Shown here piece by piece: positions 49,568 through 59,123 of a stretch of 64,000 nt of DNA. The position numbers were made by a program, and so were the translations under genes. Every line of letters starts with the position of its first letter. The first letter of the stretch is position 1. The notes beneath the pieces were generated by a model. It ran no database searches. It had not been told where the DNA came from and saw only the letters and a list, made by a program, of their open reading frames with translations. The stretch covers positions 186,001 to 250,000 of the forward strand of contig NZ_JAVFVS010000005.1 in assembly GCF_030929605.1 (NCBI RefSeq), read 5' to 3'. Source of the stretch: Flavobacterium sp. LHD-80. GTDB lineage: Bacteria > Bacteroidota > Bacteroidia > Flavobacteriales > Flavobacteriaceae.

Positions 49568-50506
49568 TTAATTTGAAGATTTATATAATTCAACATTTAT
49601 TTCACCCGTCAATTTTTCTTTCCAATTTGTCCATTTGTATTTTTTACTGAAAATAAAAAGCAAAATTGGATAAACGATAACAACCGGCAGTATTACATCA
49701 AGCCCCGCCGAAGGCTCAGACATATCTTTAAAAATAGAATGTGTCTGAAAAACAGTCCAGTCTGACGTAACCAGCAAAGCGCCGGTCAAATTATTGGCTG
49801 CATGAAAACCAAGTGCCAATTCAATTCCTTCATCCATCAGCGTAATAATACCTAAAAACAAGCCGGTGCCTATGTAATAAACCATAACTATGTAGCCCAT
49901 TTTTGCCACTTCGGGATTAAAGACATGCATGGATCCAAAAATAAGCGAAGTCATCAGCAAAGGAAACCATCTATTTTTGGCCAAATTTGCAAAACCCTGC
50001 ATTAAATATCCTCTAAAAACATATTCTTCTGTGCTGGTCTGGATAGGAATAAGCAAAGATCCTATTACAACCAAAATCAAAAAAGGAACCAACTTAAAAT
50101 TCCAAACAAATTTTTCCGGATCTTTTAAATAAACAGCCCAAAAACTTAAAACTGAAAAAACAACCCAGATTAGAAATGAAAATAAAATTCGGTTCCAATC
50201 TACTTTTCTTCGTGCTGTTGTAACTGATAAAAGCGTTTGCTTATGAAGATATTTTACAACCAAATAAACTCCAACAAATGCAAAAACAAAAGAAATCATT
50301 ACCAGAAATAACGTGAGATTAGGCTCAAATACTTTTAAAACGCCATCATTATCAGTTGGCACTTCGGTTTTATTTTTGAAACTCGAATAAAGAACCGCCA
50401 CAGAAAGCGGAATTTGGCCAATAAACGAAGTGATTATAATAATGACTGACCCAATTAGATACAGAAAAAATTTATTGTGAGGTTTAATTCCTTGTTCTAA
50501 AAACAT
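49568..50506 (-). CDS. CPBP-family intramembrane metalloprotease
   Basis: A 312-aa membrane protein with about 8 hydrophobic helices. The CAAX-protease/bacteriocin-processing motifs are Glu160-Glu161...Arg165 in TSTEEYVFRGYLM, His194 in LIFGSMHVFNP and His in LALGFHAANNLTGA. All expected metal and catalytic residues are present. Substrate unknown. It overlaps no gene but lies 5 bp upstream of menE on the same strand, so they form an operon; the functional link to menaquinone synthesis is unclear. Confidence 0.9.
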   Translation of the reverse strand: MFLEQGIKPHNKFFLYLIGSVIIIITSFIGQIPLSVAVLYSSFKNKTEVPTDNDGVLKVFEPNLTLFLVMISFVFAFVGVYLVVKYLHKQTLLSVTTARRKVDWNRILFSFLIWVVFSVLSFWAVYLKDPEKFVWNFKLVPFLILVVIGSLLIPIQTSTEEYVFRGYLMQGFANLAKNRWFPLLMTSLIFGSMHVFNPEVAKMGYIVMVYYIGTGLFLGIITLMDEGIELALGFHAANNLTGALLVTSDWTVFQTHSIFKDMSEPSAGLDVILPVVIVYPILLFIFSKKYKWTNWKEKLTGEINVELYKSSN

Positions 50507-50618
50507 TTACATATAATTTTAAAATGAGAATTCAGTTTACTAACTAAATAGTAATTTTGGTACTGCGAAAATACCTATTTTTCGCGTAATCTTCTTACAA
50601 CATATTAAATATAACAAA

Positions 50619-50963
50619 ATGATACAAATTTATCATAATCCGCGTTGCGGAAAATCAAGAAACTGCTTGGCTTTTATTGATCAGTCAAAACAAGAATATG
50701 AAATTATTCCGTATTTAACTGATACACCAAGTTTTACAGAATTAAAAGAGCTTCTTGCAAAACTGAATTTAAAACCACTTCAATTGGTCCGAATTAAAGA
50801 AACGATCTGGATCGAAAATTTCAAAGGAAAAGACTTAAATGACGACGAAATTATTCAGGCAATGGTCGAAAATCCAATTTTAATCGAACGCCCAATCGTT
50901 ATTAAAGATGGAAAAGCGATTATTGGAAGAGATCTTGATTTAGTTGCCGATTTCCTTGGATAA
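50619..50963 (+). CDS. arsC: ArsC/Spx-family arsenate reductase-like protein
   Basis: A 114-aa thioredoxin-fold protein. The active-site segment is YHNPRCGKSRNCLAF with the reactive Cys at about residue 10. LKPLQLVRIKETIW and NPILIERPIVIKDGKAIIGR supply the arginine-containing region that binds the oxyanion. This is the glutaredoxin-dependent ArsC class. No arsenic transporter or regulator is adjacent, so a YffB/Spx-like redox role is an alternative. Single gene. Confidence 0.88.
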   Translation: MIQIYHNPRCGKSRNCLAFIDQSKQEYEIIPYLTDTPSFTELKELLAKLNLKPLQLVRIKETIWIENFKGKDLNDDEIIQAMVENPILIERPIVIKDGKAIIGRDLDLVADFLG

Positions 50964-51057
50964 TTAAAAAAGGATGAATTAACATTTTTTTGTGATTTTA
51001 CTCTTTAAACCTAAAGGTACATTTAGCGTCTAAAGAGTAAATGAAACCAAAAATAAA

Positions 51058-53520
51058 ATGAAGAAAATCAAATTTGCTGTACTGCTTGTTCTTTTTTTTA
51101 CAAGTTTTTACAACTATGCACAACAGGCGCCTCCTGGTAAAAACAAGGTAAAAGTTACTGGAAAAGTTTTAGAAAAAGTTAGTAAACAGCCACTTGAATA
51201 TGCTACTATATCACTTATGGCACCAAACGATACTAAAGTTGTTGCCGGTGGTATCACCAACCCAAAAGGTGAATTTGAAGTTGCAGTAGCACCTGGAACT
51301 TATGATATAAGAGTTGAATTTATTTCATTTAAATCTACTGAAATCAAAGGAAAAAACATTTCTGGCGATACTAATTTAGGTGTTGTCAATTTATCTGAAG
51401 ATGCAGCACAATTAAGCGAAGTTGTAGTTCGTGCCGAAAAATCATCTGTTGAAATCAAATTGGACAAAAAAGTGTACAATGTTGGTCAGGATATGATGGT
51501 AAAAGGAGGAACTGTAAGCGATGTTCTTGACAACGTACCATCTGTTTCTGTTGATACAGAAGGAAATGTGAGTTTAAGAGGAAGTGATAATATCCGTATT
51601 TTAATTGACGGAAGACCTTCTCAAGCAATTAACGTTGCAGAAGCTTTACGCCAGCTTCCGGCAGATGCTATTGATAAAGTTGAAGTTATTACAAATCCAT
51701 CAGCGCGTTATGATGCCGAAGGTGGATCTGGAATCATTAATATCATCTTGAAAAAAGGTAAAAACCAAGGTTTTAACGGAACTTTTATTGCTTCAACAGG
51801 TATTCCTGAAACATATGGTTTAACTGGAAATTTAAATTATAAAACAGAAAAATTAAACTACTTCACGACTTTAGGGTACAACCACAGAACAAATGAAGGT
51901 GGAGGTTTAACAAACACTTCATACTGGAATGCGGATGGAACTCCAAAAGGATTCCTTGACGAAGATCGTGATACAAAAAGAGAATCAGACGGATTTAACG
52001 GAAGAGCTGGTATCGAATGGACTGTTGGAAAAAATACTTTCTGGACAAACGCCATTAATTACCAAAACAATTCTGGAAATACGACAGATTTAATCAACTA
52101 TAATAATTTTGATGCTGCTCATAATTTTACTGGAACTTCTTTCCGTTTAAATAATGGCGATACATCAAGCGAGAACGTTGAATATACTTCAAACTTGATT
52201 AAAAATTTCAACGACAAAGGTCATAAACTTACGGCTGACTTATCTATTTCAAGAAATACAGACGACAGCAATAGTGTTATTACTGCTTCTCCAAATTTTA
52301 ATAATACTTTAAATAATCAGGTACAAAAGCAAGTTCAATTGCAAGCAGACTATGTTTTGCCATTAGGAAAAGGAAGTCAGTTTGAAGCAGGATATAAAGG
52401 AAGTTTTAGCGACTTAAATAACGAATATTTTGTTACAGATAATGCAGGTATAAAAGATCCTAATTTATCAAACACATTAGAATACAAAGAAAACATCAAC
52501 GCATTGTACACGCAATACGGTTTCAAAGTAAATAAATTTTCTTATTTATTTGGTTTACGTTGGGAAGACACAAATATCCAAGTAAACTTATTGGACAACA
52601 GCGATTTCAACACTAAAAAATACAATAACTTGTTTCCAAGTGCATTTATTAGTTATGAAATTTCAGATCAAAGTAATTTTACAGCAAGCTACAGTAAACG
52701 TTTAACAAGACCAAGAGGTCGTTTCATGAACCCTGCGGTAAACTACTCAAGTAACGTTAATATTTTTCAAGGAAATCCAGACTTAGATCCATCTTTGACT
52801 GATAAATATGATGTAGGCTACATCAAACGTTGGACTAAATTAACATTTAATACTTCGGCTTATTTTGAAGATACTAAAGACGTTTTCAGCTTTGTTCGAA
52901 CTCCAAACGGTAATGAAGTAAACGGAATCCCGGTTATTTTAAGCCGACCAATCAACTTAGGAAAAGAGCAAAAATTTGGTTTTGAGTTTACATTGAACTA
53001 TACACCATTCAAAATATGGAGAGTAAACAGTAACTTCAACCTTTACAACGTAAAAACAACTGGAGAAAACACTTATGTTGATGTAAACGGAAATACTGTT
53101 GTTCAAAATCTTGACAATCAAGCCAACACATGGTTTGCAAGAATCAACTCTAAACTTACACTTCCGTACAAAATTGACTGGCAATTGAACGCTACTTACA
53201 ATGGCGAACAAAAAACAGCACAAGGTAAAAACCTAGGTCAGTTTGGTATGAATACGGCATTCAGCAAAGATGTATTAAAAGACAAAGCTACAATTGCTTT
53301 CAACATCAGTGATATTTTCAACTCAAGAATCATGAGATCGTACACGTACCTTCAAAATGATGTAACAAATGAGAGCCAAACATCATATGGCGAAATGCAG
53401 TTCCGTAAACGTCAATTCAATTTATCGTTTACATACCGTTTCAACAAGCCAAAAGGTGAAAGAGATAAAAACGCCCAGCCAAGAAATGAAGGCGAAGGCG
53501 GAGGAGAATTCCCTGGATAA
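51058..53520 (+). CDS. Outer membrane beta-barrel / TonB-dependent receptor-like protein
   Basis: An 820-aa protein with signal peptide (FAVLLVLFFTSFYNYAQ). A carboxypeptidase-regulatory-like domain (about 30-115: KVTGKVLEKVSKQPLEYATI) and a plug-like region (VVVRAEKSSVEIKLDKKVYN, VLDNVPSVSVDTEGNVSLRG, ILIDGRPSQAINVAEALRQL) follow, then an OMP_b-brl_3 barrel to YRFNKP. The tail KGERDKNAQPRNEGEGGGEF is an unusual Gly/Glu extension past the barrel end. Same architecture as the protein at 9067. Ligand unknown; a single gene. Confidence 0.9.
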   Translation: MKKIKFAVLLVLFFTSFYNYAQQAPPGKNKVKVTGKVLEKVSKQPLEYATISLMAPNDTKVVAGGITNPKGEFEVAVAPGTYDIRVEFISFKSTEIKGKNISGDTNLGVVNLSEDAAQLSEVVVRAEKSSVEIKLDKKVYNVGQDMMVKGGTVSDVLDNVPSVSVDTEGNVSLRGSDNIRILIDGRPSQAINVAEALRQLPADAIDKVEVITNPSARYDAEGGSGIINIILKKGKNQGFNGTFIASTGIPETYGLTGNLNYKTEKLNYFTTLGYNHRTNEGGGLTNTSYWNADGTPKGFLDEDRDTKRESDGFNGRAGIEWTVGKNTFWTNAINYQNNSGNTTDLINYNNFDAAHNFTGTSFRLNNGDTSSENVEYTSNLIKNFNDKGHKLTADLSISRNTDDSNSVITASPNFNNTLNNQVQKQVQLQADYVLPLGKGSQFEAGYKGSFSDLNNEYFVTDNAGIKDPNLSNTLEYKENINALYTQYGFKVNKFSYLFGLRWEDTNIQVNLLDNSDFNTKKYNNLFPSAFISYEISDQSNFTASYSKRLTRPRGRFMNPAVNYSSNVNIFQGNPDLDPSLTDKYDVGYIKRWTKLTFNTSAYFEDTKDVFSFVRTPNGNEVNGIPVILSRPINLGKEQKFGFEFTLNYTPFKIWRVNSNFNLYNVKTTGENTYVDVNGNTVVQNLDNQANTWFARINSKLTLPYKIDWQLNATYNGEQKTAQGKNLGQFGMNTAFSKDVLKDKATIAFNISDIFNSRIMRSYTYLQNDVTNESQTSYGEMQFRKRQFNLSFTYRFNKPKGERDKNAQPRNEGEGGGEFPG

Positions 53521-53565
53521 CACCGGATAAATTCCCAAAAATAAAATTACAATCTCCAATTACTT

Positions 53566-53614
53566 AAAATCCCAAATCCCAATTGATTAACTCAAATTGG
53601 AATTTGGGATTTTT
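53566..53614 (+). terminator. AATCCCAAAT/ATTTGGGATT hairpin after the receptor gene
   Basis: AAAATCCCAAATCCCAATT pairs with AATTGGAATTTGGGATTTTT; T-run follows. Third copy of the hairpin seen at 48240 and 48450. Confidence 0.7.
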
Positions 53615-53705
53615 CATTTCAAAATTATCTCTTTAGCTGTCCAACTTTGACAAAGTTCTAAACTCAAAGCATTGGATTTTTTTTATTGGAATTTCTTTTT
53701 TGCAC

Positions 53706-53738
53706 AAAAAAAAAGAACCCAAAAGGGTTCTTTTTATG
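53706..53738 (-). terminator. Intrinsic terminator of the 57-aa membrane protein gene
   Basis: On the minus strand: AAAAAGAACCC, loop tttt, GGGTTCTTTTTTTT; 15 bp past the stop at 53753. Confidence 0.88.
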
Positions 53739-53752
53739 AAATCAATTTAAAA

Positions 53753-53926
53753 TTAAATTGACTGTTCTTCTTGTCTTTTTTTAGCTCTCTTTTCTTTGAA
53801 CATTTCCCAGCTTGCTCCCGTAACCCAATAAGATACGAAACCAACTAAGAAAAACATTAACCAAAACCCTATAGTTAGTATGGTTAAGAAAAGTAAAAAG
53901 CCTAAGTACTGTGAAAATTCAAACAT
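53753..53926 (-). CDS. Small membrane protein, 57 aa
   Basis: ATG at 53924-53926, TAA at 53753-53755. One long or two short hydrophobic segments (FSQYLGFLLFLTILTIGFWL, MFFLVGFVSYWVT) are followed by a charged cytosolic tail (WEMFKEKRAKKRQEEQSI). A -7 box TACATTTG (53954-53961) precedes and an intrinsic terminator follows, so it is a complete single-gene unit. No family recognised; the topology suggests a small inner-membrane protein. Confidence 0.78.
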   Translation of the reverse strand: MFEFSQYLGFLLFLTILTIGFWLMFFLVGFVSYWVTGASWEMFKEKRAKKRQEEQSI

Positions 53927-53953
53927 GTTTTCCGGAATTTTTGAATGTTACGA

Positions 53954-53961
53954 CAAATGTA
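53954..53961 (-). promoter_or_regulatory. -7 box of the 57-aa membrane protein gene
   Basis: TACATTTG on the minus strand, 27 bp before the ATG; the -33 position reads TTGC. Confidence 0.5.
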
Positions 53962-54100
53962 GGTTATATATTCGTCCTTGGCAATAAAATCTAAATCAAT
54001 TTTCACGAAATAACATTTATCCGTATATTTATACTCATTTTAAATAAGGATTTTTTTCCGAATAATATTCAACTATCTAAATAAGAAGAATATGAGTGTT

Positions 54101-54210
54101 TTCAGGAGCTGATACCTGCTGTCTGCTGTATTCCCGATAAACAAAAACTACGGCTAAAAAGCCTTGTTTTTCTAAATCGGGAGATGCCGCTTCCATCAGG
54201 GCTAAGACAC
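54101..54210. repeat. Structured intergenic element (GGAGCTGATACCTGC ... TTCCATCAGGGCT)
   Basis: The ends ggagctgatacctgctgtct and gatgccgcttccatcagggc enclose a long imperfect hairpin: tcccgat (54132-54138) with atcggga (54176-54182), then acaaaaa/gtttttc and cggct/agcc. From memory, closely similar elements recur between genes in Flavobacteriaceae. The rest of 53962-54353 holds a dispersed-repeat remnant (aatcagcg...aaatcagcgtcatccgcg) and the fumC promoter region. Confidence 0.5.
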
Positions 54211-54353
54211 TTATTTTCAGAAGAAATTTCAAGCATTAAAATAAAATCTGTTTTAATCAGCGTTTTTACTAAGTAAATCAGCGTCATCCGCGTTCCATTT
54301 ACCTCTAAAGATTGTAACTTACATTTCACATATAACTTTTTACAAACAACACA

Positions 54354-55739
54354 ATGAAATACAGAATAGAAAAAGACACCATGGGCGAAGTTCAAGTCCC
54401 AGCCGATAAATATTGGGGTGCGCAGACAGAACGTTCCCGTAACAATTTTAAAATAGGAAACGCAGCCTCAATGCCTAAAGAAATTATCGAAGGATTTGCT
54501 TATCTAAAAAAAGCTGCCGCTTTTGCTAATTATGATTTAGGCGTTTTACCAATCGAAAAAAGAGATGCAATTGCAGCAGTTTGCGATGAAATTCTAGAAG
54601 GAAAATTAGACGATCAGTTTCCACTGGTAATTTGGCAGACCGGTTCTGGAACCCAAAGTAATATGAACGTGAATGAAGTAATTGCAAACCGCGCTCAAGT
54701 TTTAAAAGGTTTTGAAATTGGCGAAGGCGAGCAATTTATAAAAGCAAATGATGACGTAAACAAATCACAATCATCAAACGACACTTTCCCAACCGGAATG
54801 CATATTGCCGCTTACAAAATGGTTGTTGAAACCACAATTCCGGGAGTTGAAAAACTTCATGCTACTTTAGTAAAAAAAGCAACCGAATTTAAAGACGTTG
54901 TTAAAATTGGCCGTACACATTTAATGGATGCAACACCTTTAACACTCGGACAAGAAATTTCAGGTTACGCCGCACAATTAGCTTTCGGACTAAAAGCATT
55001 GAAAAACACTTTAGCCCATTTATCTGAAATCGCTTTAGGAGGAACTGCAGTAGGAACCGGCCTAAACACCCCAAAAGGCTACGACGTAAAAGTAGCCGAA
55101 TATATTGCCAAATTCACCAATCACCCATTTGTAACAGCTGAAAATAAATTTGAAGCTTTGGCTGCACACGACGCCATCGTAGAAACACACGGAGCGCTAA
55201 AACAATTAGCTGTTTCCTTGAATAAAATTGCAAACGACGTGAGAATGTTAGCTTCTGGACCAAGATCCGGAATTGGTGAAATTCATATTCCAGAAAACGA
55301 GCCTGGATCTTCCATCATGCCCGGAAAAGTAAACCCAACACAATGCGAAGCGTTGACAATGGTTTGCGCTCAAGTTATTGGAAATGATATGGCAATTGCC
55401 GTTGGCGGTATGCAGGGACATTATGAATTGAATGTTTTTAAACCTGTAATGGCTGCAAACTTTTTACAATCGGCACGTTTACTTGGAGACGCCTGTGTTT
55501 CATTCGATGAACATTGCGCGCAGGGAATCGAGCCAAACCATAAACGTATTAAAGAATTAGTAGATAATTCGCTTATGCTTGTAACCGCTTTAAATACTAA
55601 AATTGGGTATTACAAAGCCGCAGAAATCGCTCAAACCGCTCACAAAAACGGAACAACTCTAAAAGAGGAAGCGGTTCGTTTAGGATATGTTACGCCAGAG
55701 GATTTTGATGATTGGGTAAAACCGGAAGAAATGGTTTAA
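54354..55739 (+). CDS. fumC: Class II fumarate hydratase
   Basis: A 461-aa TCA-cycle enzyme interconverting fumarate and malate, iron-independent homotetramer. The start [20 protein letters not shown] with [12 protein letters not shown] is the FumC N-terminus. The superfamily signature [16 protein letters not shown] carries the catalytic Ser loop. [18 protein letters not shown] and [16 protein letters not shown] complete the active site. Length is as expected (about 460-467). Followed by an intrinsic terminator and a palindrome; no operon partner. Confidence 0.97.
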   Translation: MKYRIEKDTMGEVQVPADKYWGAQTERSRNNFKIGNAASMPKEIIEGFAYLKKAAAFANYDLGVLPIEKRDAIAAVCDEILEGKLDDQFPLVIWQTGSGTQSNMNVNEVIANRAQVLKGFEIGEGEQFIKANDDVNKSQSSNDTFPTGMHIAAYKMVVETTIPGVEKLHATLVKKATEFKDVVKIGRTHLMDATPLTLGQEISGYAAQLAFGLKALKNTLAHLSEIALGGTAVGTGLNTPKGYDVKVAEYIAKFTNHPFVTAENKFEALAAHDAIVETHGALKQLAVSLNKIANDVRMLASGPRSGIGEIHIPENEPGSSIMPGKVNPTQCEALTMVCAQVIGNDMAIAVGGMQGHYELNVFKPVMAANFLQSARLLGDACVSFDEHCAQGIEPNHKRIKELVDNSLMLVTALNTKIGYYKAAEIAQTAHKNGTTLKEEAVRLGYVTPEDFDDWVKPEEMV

Positions 55740-55775
55740 ATTTAATTGTTAATTATGAATGGTTAATTATAAATT

Positions 55776-55813
55776 AAAAAAGCCTGAAATTATATTTCAG
55801 GCTTTTGTTTTTT
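55776..55813 (+). terminator. Intrinsic terminator after fumC
   Basis: AAAAAGCCTGAAAT, loop tat, ATTTCAGGCTTTTG followed by T-run. Confidence 0.88.
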
Positions 55814-55815
55814 TC

Positions 55816-55882
55816 TGTCACCCTGAGCGAAGTCGAAGGGCATTACGTTAACCAAAGCCCTTCGACTTCGCTCAGGGTGACA
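55816..55882. repeat. Palindrome TGTCACCCTGAGCGAAGTCG, 26-bp perfect arms
   Basis: The arms at 55816-55841 and 55857-55882 are perfect inverted complements with a 15-nt loop. A truncated relative (gtcacactgagcg) lies at 15529. Motif of this type is widespread in Bacteroidetes intergenic DNA. Confidence 0.85.
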
Positions 55883-55923
55883 ACGTATTAATTATATCTG
55901 AATTTCAATTAATAATTAACAAT

Positions 55924-57132
55924 TTACAATTCACCATTATCAACGTAATCCTGCAAATAACTAAATCTTTCGGTCAGTTTTCCATTTTCTGTGATTTTGG
56001 CGCGTTTTAAAATTCCGTCTTTATCTCCGTTGAAGAAAGCCGGAATTACATGCTCCATAAATTGTTCTCCAAAACCTTGACTGGCATCTTTTGGGATTTC
56101 GCATGGCAAATTATCAACCGCCATAACTGCAACCGCTGCCGGATGAAACACATCTACTTCCCTATCTTCTAGCGGAAAATAACCATAAATAGGATCTGCA
56201 ATTGTTGACGAACGAATTGTACACGCGATTGGACCATTCACATCGCACGAAATATCGGCTACGACTTTTAATCTGCAGTCGCTTGCATTTAGCATTTCTC
56301 TCGTCAAAATCATTGGCGCCGCACTGGCGTGAAAATGTCCAGCAAAATAAATATCAGAAACCTTTGTGAATTTTTCAAAATCAGAAACGTATTCTTCTGG
56401 ATGATTTACAAAATCTTTAAAATCCAAAACCTGTCCGTCGATACGTTTGTTATATTCTAAAACATCCAATTGCACATAAACAGCTTGAGCATATTTTTTA
56501 GTCAAATAATTATCAATAGTAATTTCTTTCACTTTAATCGCATCCAAAATTTCCTTGGCACCACTCCCTACTTTTCCGGTTCCAGTAACTACGAATTTTA
56601 AGGCTGGCATTGTGATGCGCTTTAAATGCTTAATCAAATCTTCTTTTCCTGAAAGTGTTTCCGCTTTTGGAAGTTTAAACAATTCGAATTTAAGTCCGAA
56701 AGTCCGAATTCCATTATAAACACCAACCATTCCTGCATATTTTCCAAAACCAATCAAACGATGATCTAATTCATTTACAATGGTTTCATGGTCGTATAAA
56801 TCAATGTTTTTTTCTAAAATGGCCTGCAATAATTTTCTATTATGAGGCTGTTTTTTAATCGTATGAGAAAAAAAGAAATATGCTTTGTTTGGAATTAAAT
56901 TTTCAACTGGAACTTCTTTTACTCCAAATAAAACATCACAGTCTGAAACATCATCAGTTACTGTAATTCCCATACTTTTATATTGAAGATCCGAAAAAAT
57001 CCTAATATCTGAACTCTCTACTTCTACGATAGCGTCATGATATTGCTGTTTCAGTTTTGCCAATTCATCTGGAGCAAAAACTACGCGTCGATCTGGTGGG
57101 TTTTTTCTTTCTTTTATAATTCCGAATTTCAT
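55924..57132 (-). CDS. Alanine dehydrogenase / lysine-forming saccharopine dehydrogenase-like oxidoreductase
   Basis: A 402-aa two-domain NAD(P)-dependent oxidoreductase. The N-terminal lobe has KFGIIKERKNPPDRRVVFAP, with the Lys/Arg pattern of the AlaDH/PNT and saccharopine dehydrogenase N-domain. The Rossmann part contains KFVVTGTGKVGSGAKEIL. Late motifs VVADISCDVNGPIACTIRSS and VDNLPCEIPKDAS are characteristic of this subfamily, annotated variously as alanine dehydrogenase or saccharopine dehydrogenase (NAD+, L-lysine-forming). Substrate cannot be fixed by eye. Monocistronic. Confidence 0.78.
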   Translation of the reverse strand: MKFGIIKERKNPPDRRVVFAPDELAKLKQQYHDAIVEVESSDIRIFSDLQYKSMGITVTDDVSDCDVLFGVKEVPVENLIPNKAYFFFSHTIKKQPHNRKLLQAILEKNIDLYDHETIVNELDHRLIGFGKYAGMVGVYNGIRTFGLKFELFKLPKAETLSGKEDLIKHLKRITMPALKFVVTGTGKVGSGAKEILDAIKVKEITIDNYLTKKYAQAVYVQLDVLEYNKRIDGQVLDFKDFVNHPEEYVSDFEKFTKVSDIYFAGHFHASAAPMILTREMLNASDCRLKVVADISCDVNGPIACTIRSSTIADPIYGYFPLEDREVDVFHPAAVAVMAVDNLPCEIPKDASQGFGEQFMEHVIPAFFNGDKDGILKRAKITENGKLTERFSYLQDYVDNGEL

Positions 57133-57369
57133 TTAAATAGGTTTAAAGCATTTAATAATATAACTTTTCACATCTTATTTGTTTCAAATATAACAAATTT
57201 CGTTAAAGTTTTCTTCAAAAATTACAATTTAGAATCTTTAAAAACCGTTTAAAGCTGACTTACAATCGACTAACTAAAATTTTAGTTAATATTATGTTAA
57301 AGCAACCGGTTGGCTTTTTCAAAATATCCAAAACATAAATATTGAATTCTATATATTTGTTTTTAAAGA

Positions 57370-58575
57370 ATGATGAAAATGAGTTTCCTTAAAAAGACAA
57401 AGATACCACAAATACTTTTTTTAATTTTAGTTTTAAGTTCATGTGGCAACGATAAGAAAACAAGTGTTGATACTGCAGCAACCGTAGAAGATACGTTGCC
57501 TAAGATGAAGCCTTTAGGCCCAGAAAAAAGACTTACCCAAGCGTATATAAATTCTGTTCAAGGCAGAATTAACCACTTTTACAATAAAAATTGGCCAAAC
57601 AATAGTATGAACGGAAGCTTCTTGGTAGCAAGAAACGGACAGATTATTTTTGAAAGATACAACGGCTACGCAAACAAAAACGAAGGAACTAAAATTACTG
57701 CAGATACTCCAGTGCAAATTGCATCTGTGAGTAAAGTACTTACTGCAACGGCAATTTTAAAATTGGTAAATGCCGGCAAAATTGATCTGGATCAAAAGGT
57801 CAATACTATTTTGAAAACATTCCCATTTGAAGATTGTACCATCAGAATGCTTTTGAGCCACCGCACAGGAATGCGCAACTACGCTTATTTTACAGATCAC
57901 GACAAATCGGTTTGGGACAGACACAATCAGTTGACAAACAAAGACATTTTAGATATTTTAGCAACAAAAAACATTGGTCTGGAAGCAAAAACCGGAACAC
58001 GTTTTGGTTACTGTAATACTAACTATGCCATGTTAGCATTGATTATTGAAAAAATCACAGGATTAAAATATAAGGAAGCAATGTCTGAAATGATTTTCAA
58101 ACCATTAGGCATGAAACATACTTATGTTTTTGATGATGATAAAGACAGAAAAACAATTGTTCCTTCTTATAAAGGTAATGGTGCCGAAATTGGTTTTGAC
58201 TATTTAGATAATGTTTACGGAGATAAAAATGTATTTTCTACTGTTCGTGATCTTTTAAAATTTGACAGAGCCAGAAATTCTCCTGACTTTTTAAAACCAG
58301 CATTATTAAAACAAGTTTATACAGGTTACAGCAACGAACGCAAAGGAACCAAAAATTATGGCCTAGGAATCAGAATGATTAACTGGGAAACGGGACAGAA
58401 TTTTTACTTCCACAACGGTTGGTGGCATGGCAATACCTCATCGTACATTACTTTAATGAAAGAGCATGTAACGATTATTGCGCTGTCAAACAAAATGACC
58501 AGAAATACTTATGCAGTGCGTAAACTGGCTCCAATATTTGGAGATTATCCTTTTAATTTCAAGGACGAAGAATAA
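57370..58575 (+). CDS. Class C beta-lactamase-like serine hydrolase, lipoprotein
   Basis: A 401-aa protein. Lipobox LSSC (Cys near residue 22 to 25). Penicillin-binding fold motifs: SVSK (SxxK nucleophile motif in QIASVSKVLTATAI), YCNTNYAML (YxN) and HNGWWHGNTS (HxG replacing KTG). This is the class C/EstB/D-alanyl-D-alanine peptidase-like group; it may hydrolyse peptidoglycan peptides or esters at the envelope. -7 box TATATTTG at 57352-57359 lies 10 bp upstream. No evidence that it gives drug resistance. Confidence 0.88.
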   Translation: MMKMSFLKKTKIPQILFLILVLSSCGNDKKTSVDTAATVEDTLPKMKPLGPEKRLTQAYINSVQGRINHFYNKNWPNNSMNGSFLVARNGQIIFERYNGYANKNEGTKITADTPVQIASVSKVLTATAILKLVNAGKIDLDQKVNTILKTFPFEDCTIRMLLSHRTGMRNYAYFTDHDKSVWDRHNQLTNKDILDILATKNIGLEAKTGTRFGYCNTNYAMLALIIEKITGLKYKEAMSEMIFKPLGMKHTYVFDDDKDRKTIVPSYKGNGAEIGFDYLDNVYGDKNVFSTVRDLLKFDRARNSPDFLKPALLKQVYTGYSNERKGTKNYGLGIRMINWETGQNFYFHNGWWHGNTSSYITLMKEHVTIIALSNKMTRNTYAVRKLAPIFGDYPFNFKDEE

Positions 58576-58642
58576 TACAATTTTTCTGAAAATTTTAGCA
58601 GAAAGTAATTTCAAATAGTATAAATTTGCAGACTTAATTTTT

Positions 58643-59038
58643 GGGGTCGACTGGTTTTGACAGCAAGTCGAATTGAACAGTAAGCACGTCGAGCATTGAG
58701 ACCTTGCTCGTAAATATAAGATCTCACACTTTTACACGGCGAAAATAATTACGCTTTAGCTGCATAATCCGAATCATAGTAAGATTGCGCCACGTCTCTA
58801 CAAGGTAGAGAAGCTGGATTCTCCTGGAAAGCCTTGGTTTGTGGCGTTCCGTTCAGGGGAACCGTAAAAATAAACCTAGATATCCATGAGCTTCGGGTGG
58901 GTTTCGAAAATTAAGAAGATAAGTGTTCGGTGGCTGTTTCTGGCCTAGCTTAACAACGAAAATCTAATCAGGAAATAAGCGTGTAGAAAGCTCTTTAGTT
59001 GCTTGTTTGGACCCGGGTTCGATTCCCGGCGACTCCAC
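58643..59038 (+). ncRNA. ssrA: Transfer-messenger RNA (tmRNA)
   Basis: Begins GGGGTCGACTGGTTTTGAC and ends with the T-arm and acceptor (GGGTTCGATTCCCGGCGACTCC), the two ends pairing as a 7-bp tRNA-like acceptor stem. The tag reading frame GGC GAA AAT AAT TAC GCT TTA GCT GCA TAA (58738-58767) encodes GENNYALAA, added after the charged alanine. The 3' CCA is not encoded (ACAA follows the stem). It rescues stalled ribosomes with SmpB and marks proteins for Clp proteolysis. -7 box TAAATTTG at 58621-58628. Confidence 0.96.
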
Positions 59039-59078
59039 AAAAAGGTAGAAAAACTTAATGTTTTTCTACCTTTTTTTA
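59038..59078 (+). terminator. Intrinsic terminator of ssrA
   Basis: AAAGGTAGAAAAAC, loop ttaat, GTTTTTCTACCTTT with T-run, directly after the tmRNA 3' end. Confidence 0.9.
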
Positions 59079-59123
59079 TATTATCTAAATAGCAAAGTAA
59101 GAGGCTAACTTGTTATTATTCAA

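Noticed and set aside
50619..50963. Arsenic-resistance operon
   Set aside because: Only a single ArsC/Spx-like gene; no ArsR, ArsB/Acr3 or ArsM gene adjacent.
54102..54395. 97-codon minus-strand frame across the 5' end of fumC
   Set aside because: It runs through the structured repeat and antisense to fumC codons; composition is not protein-like.
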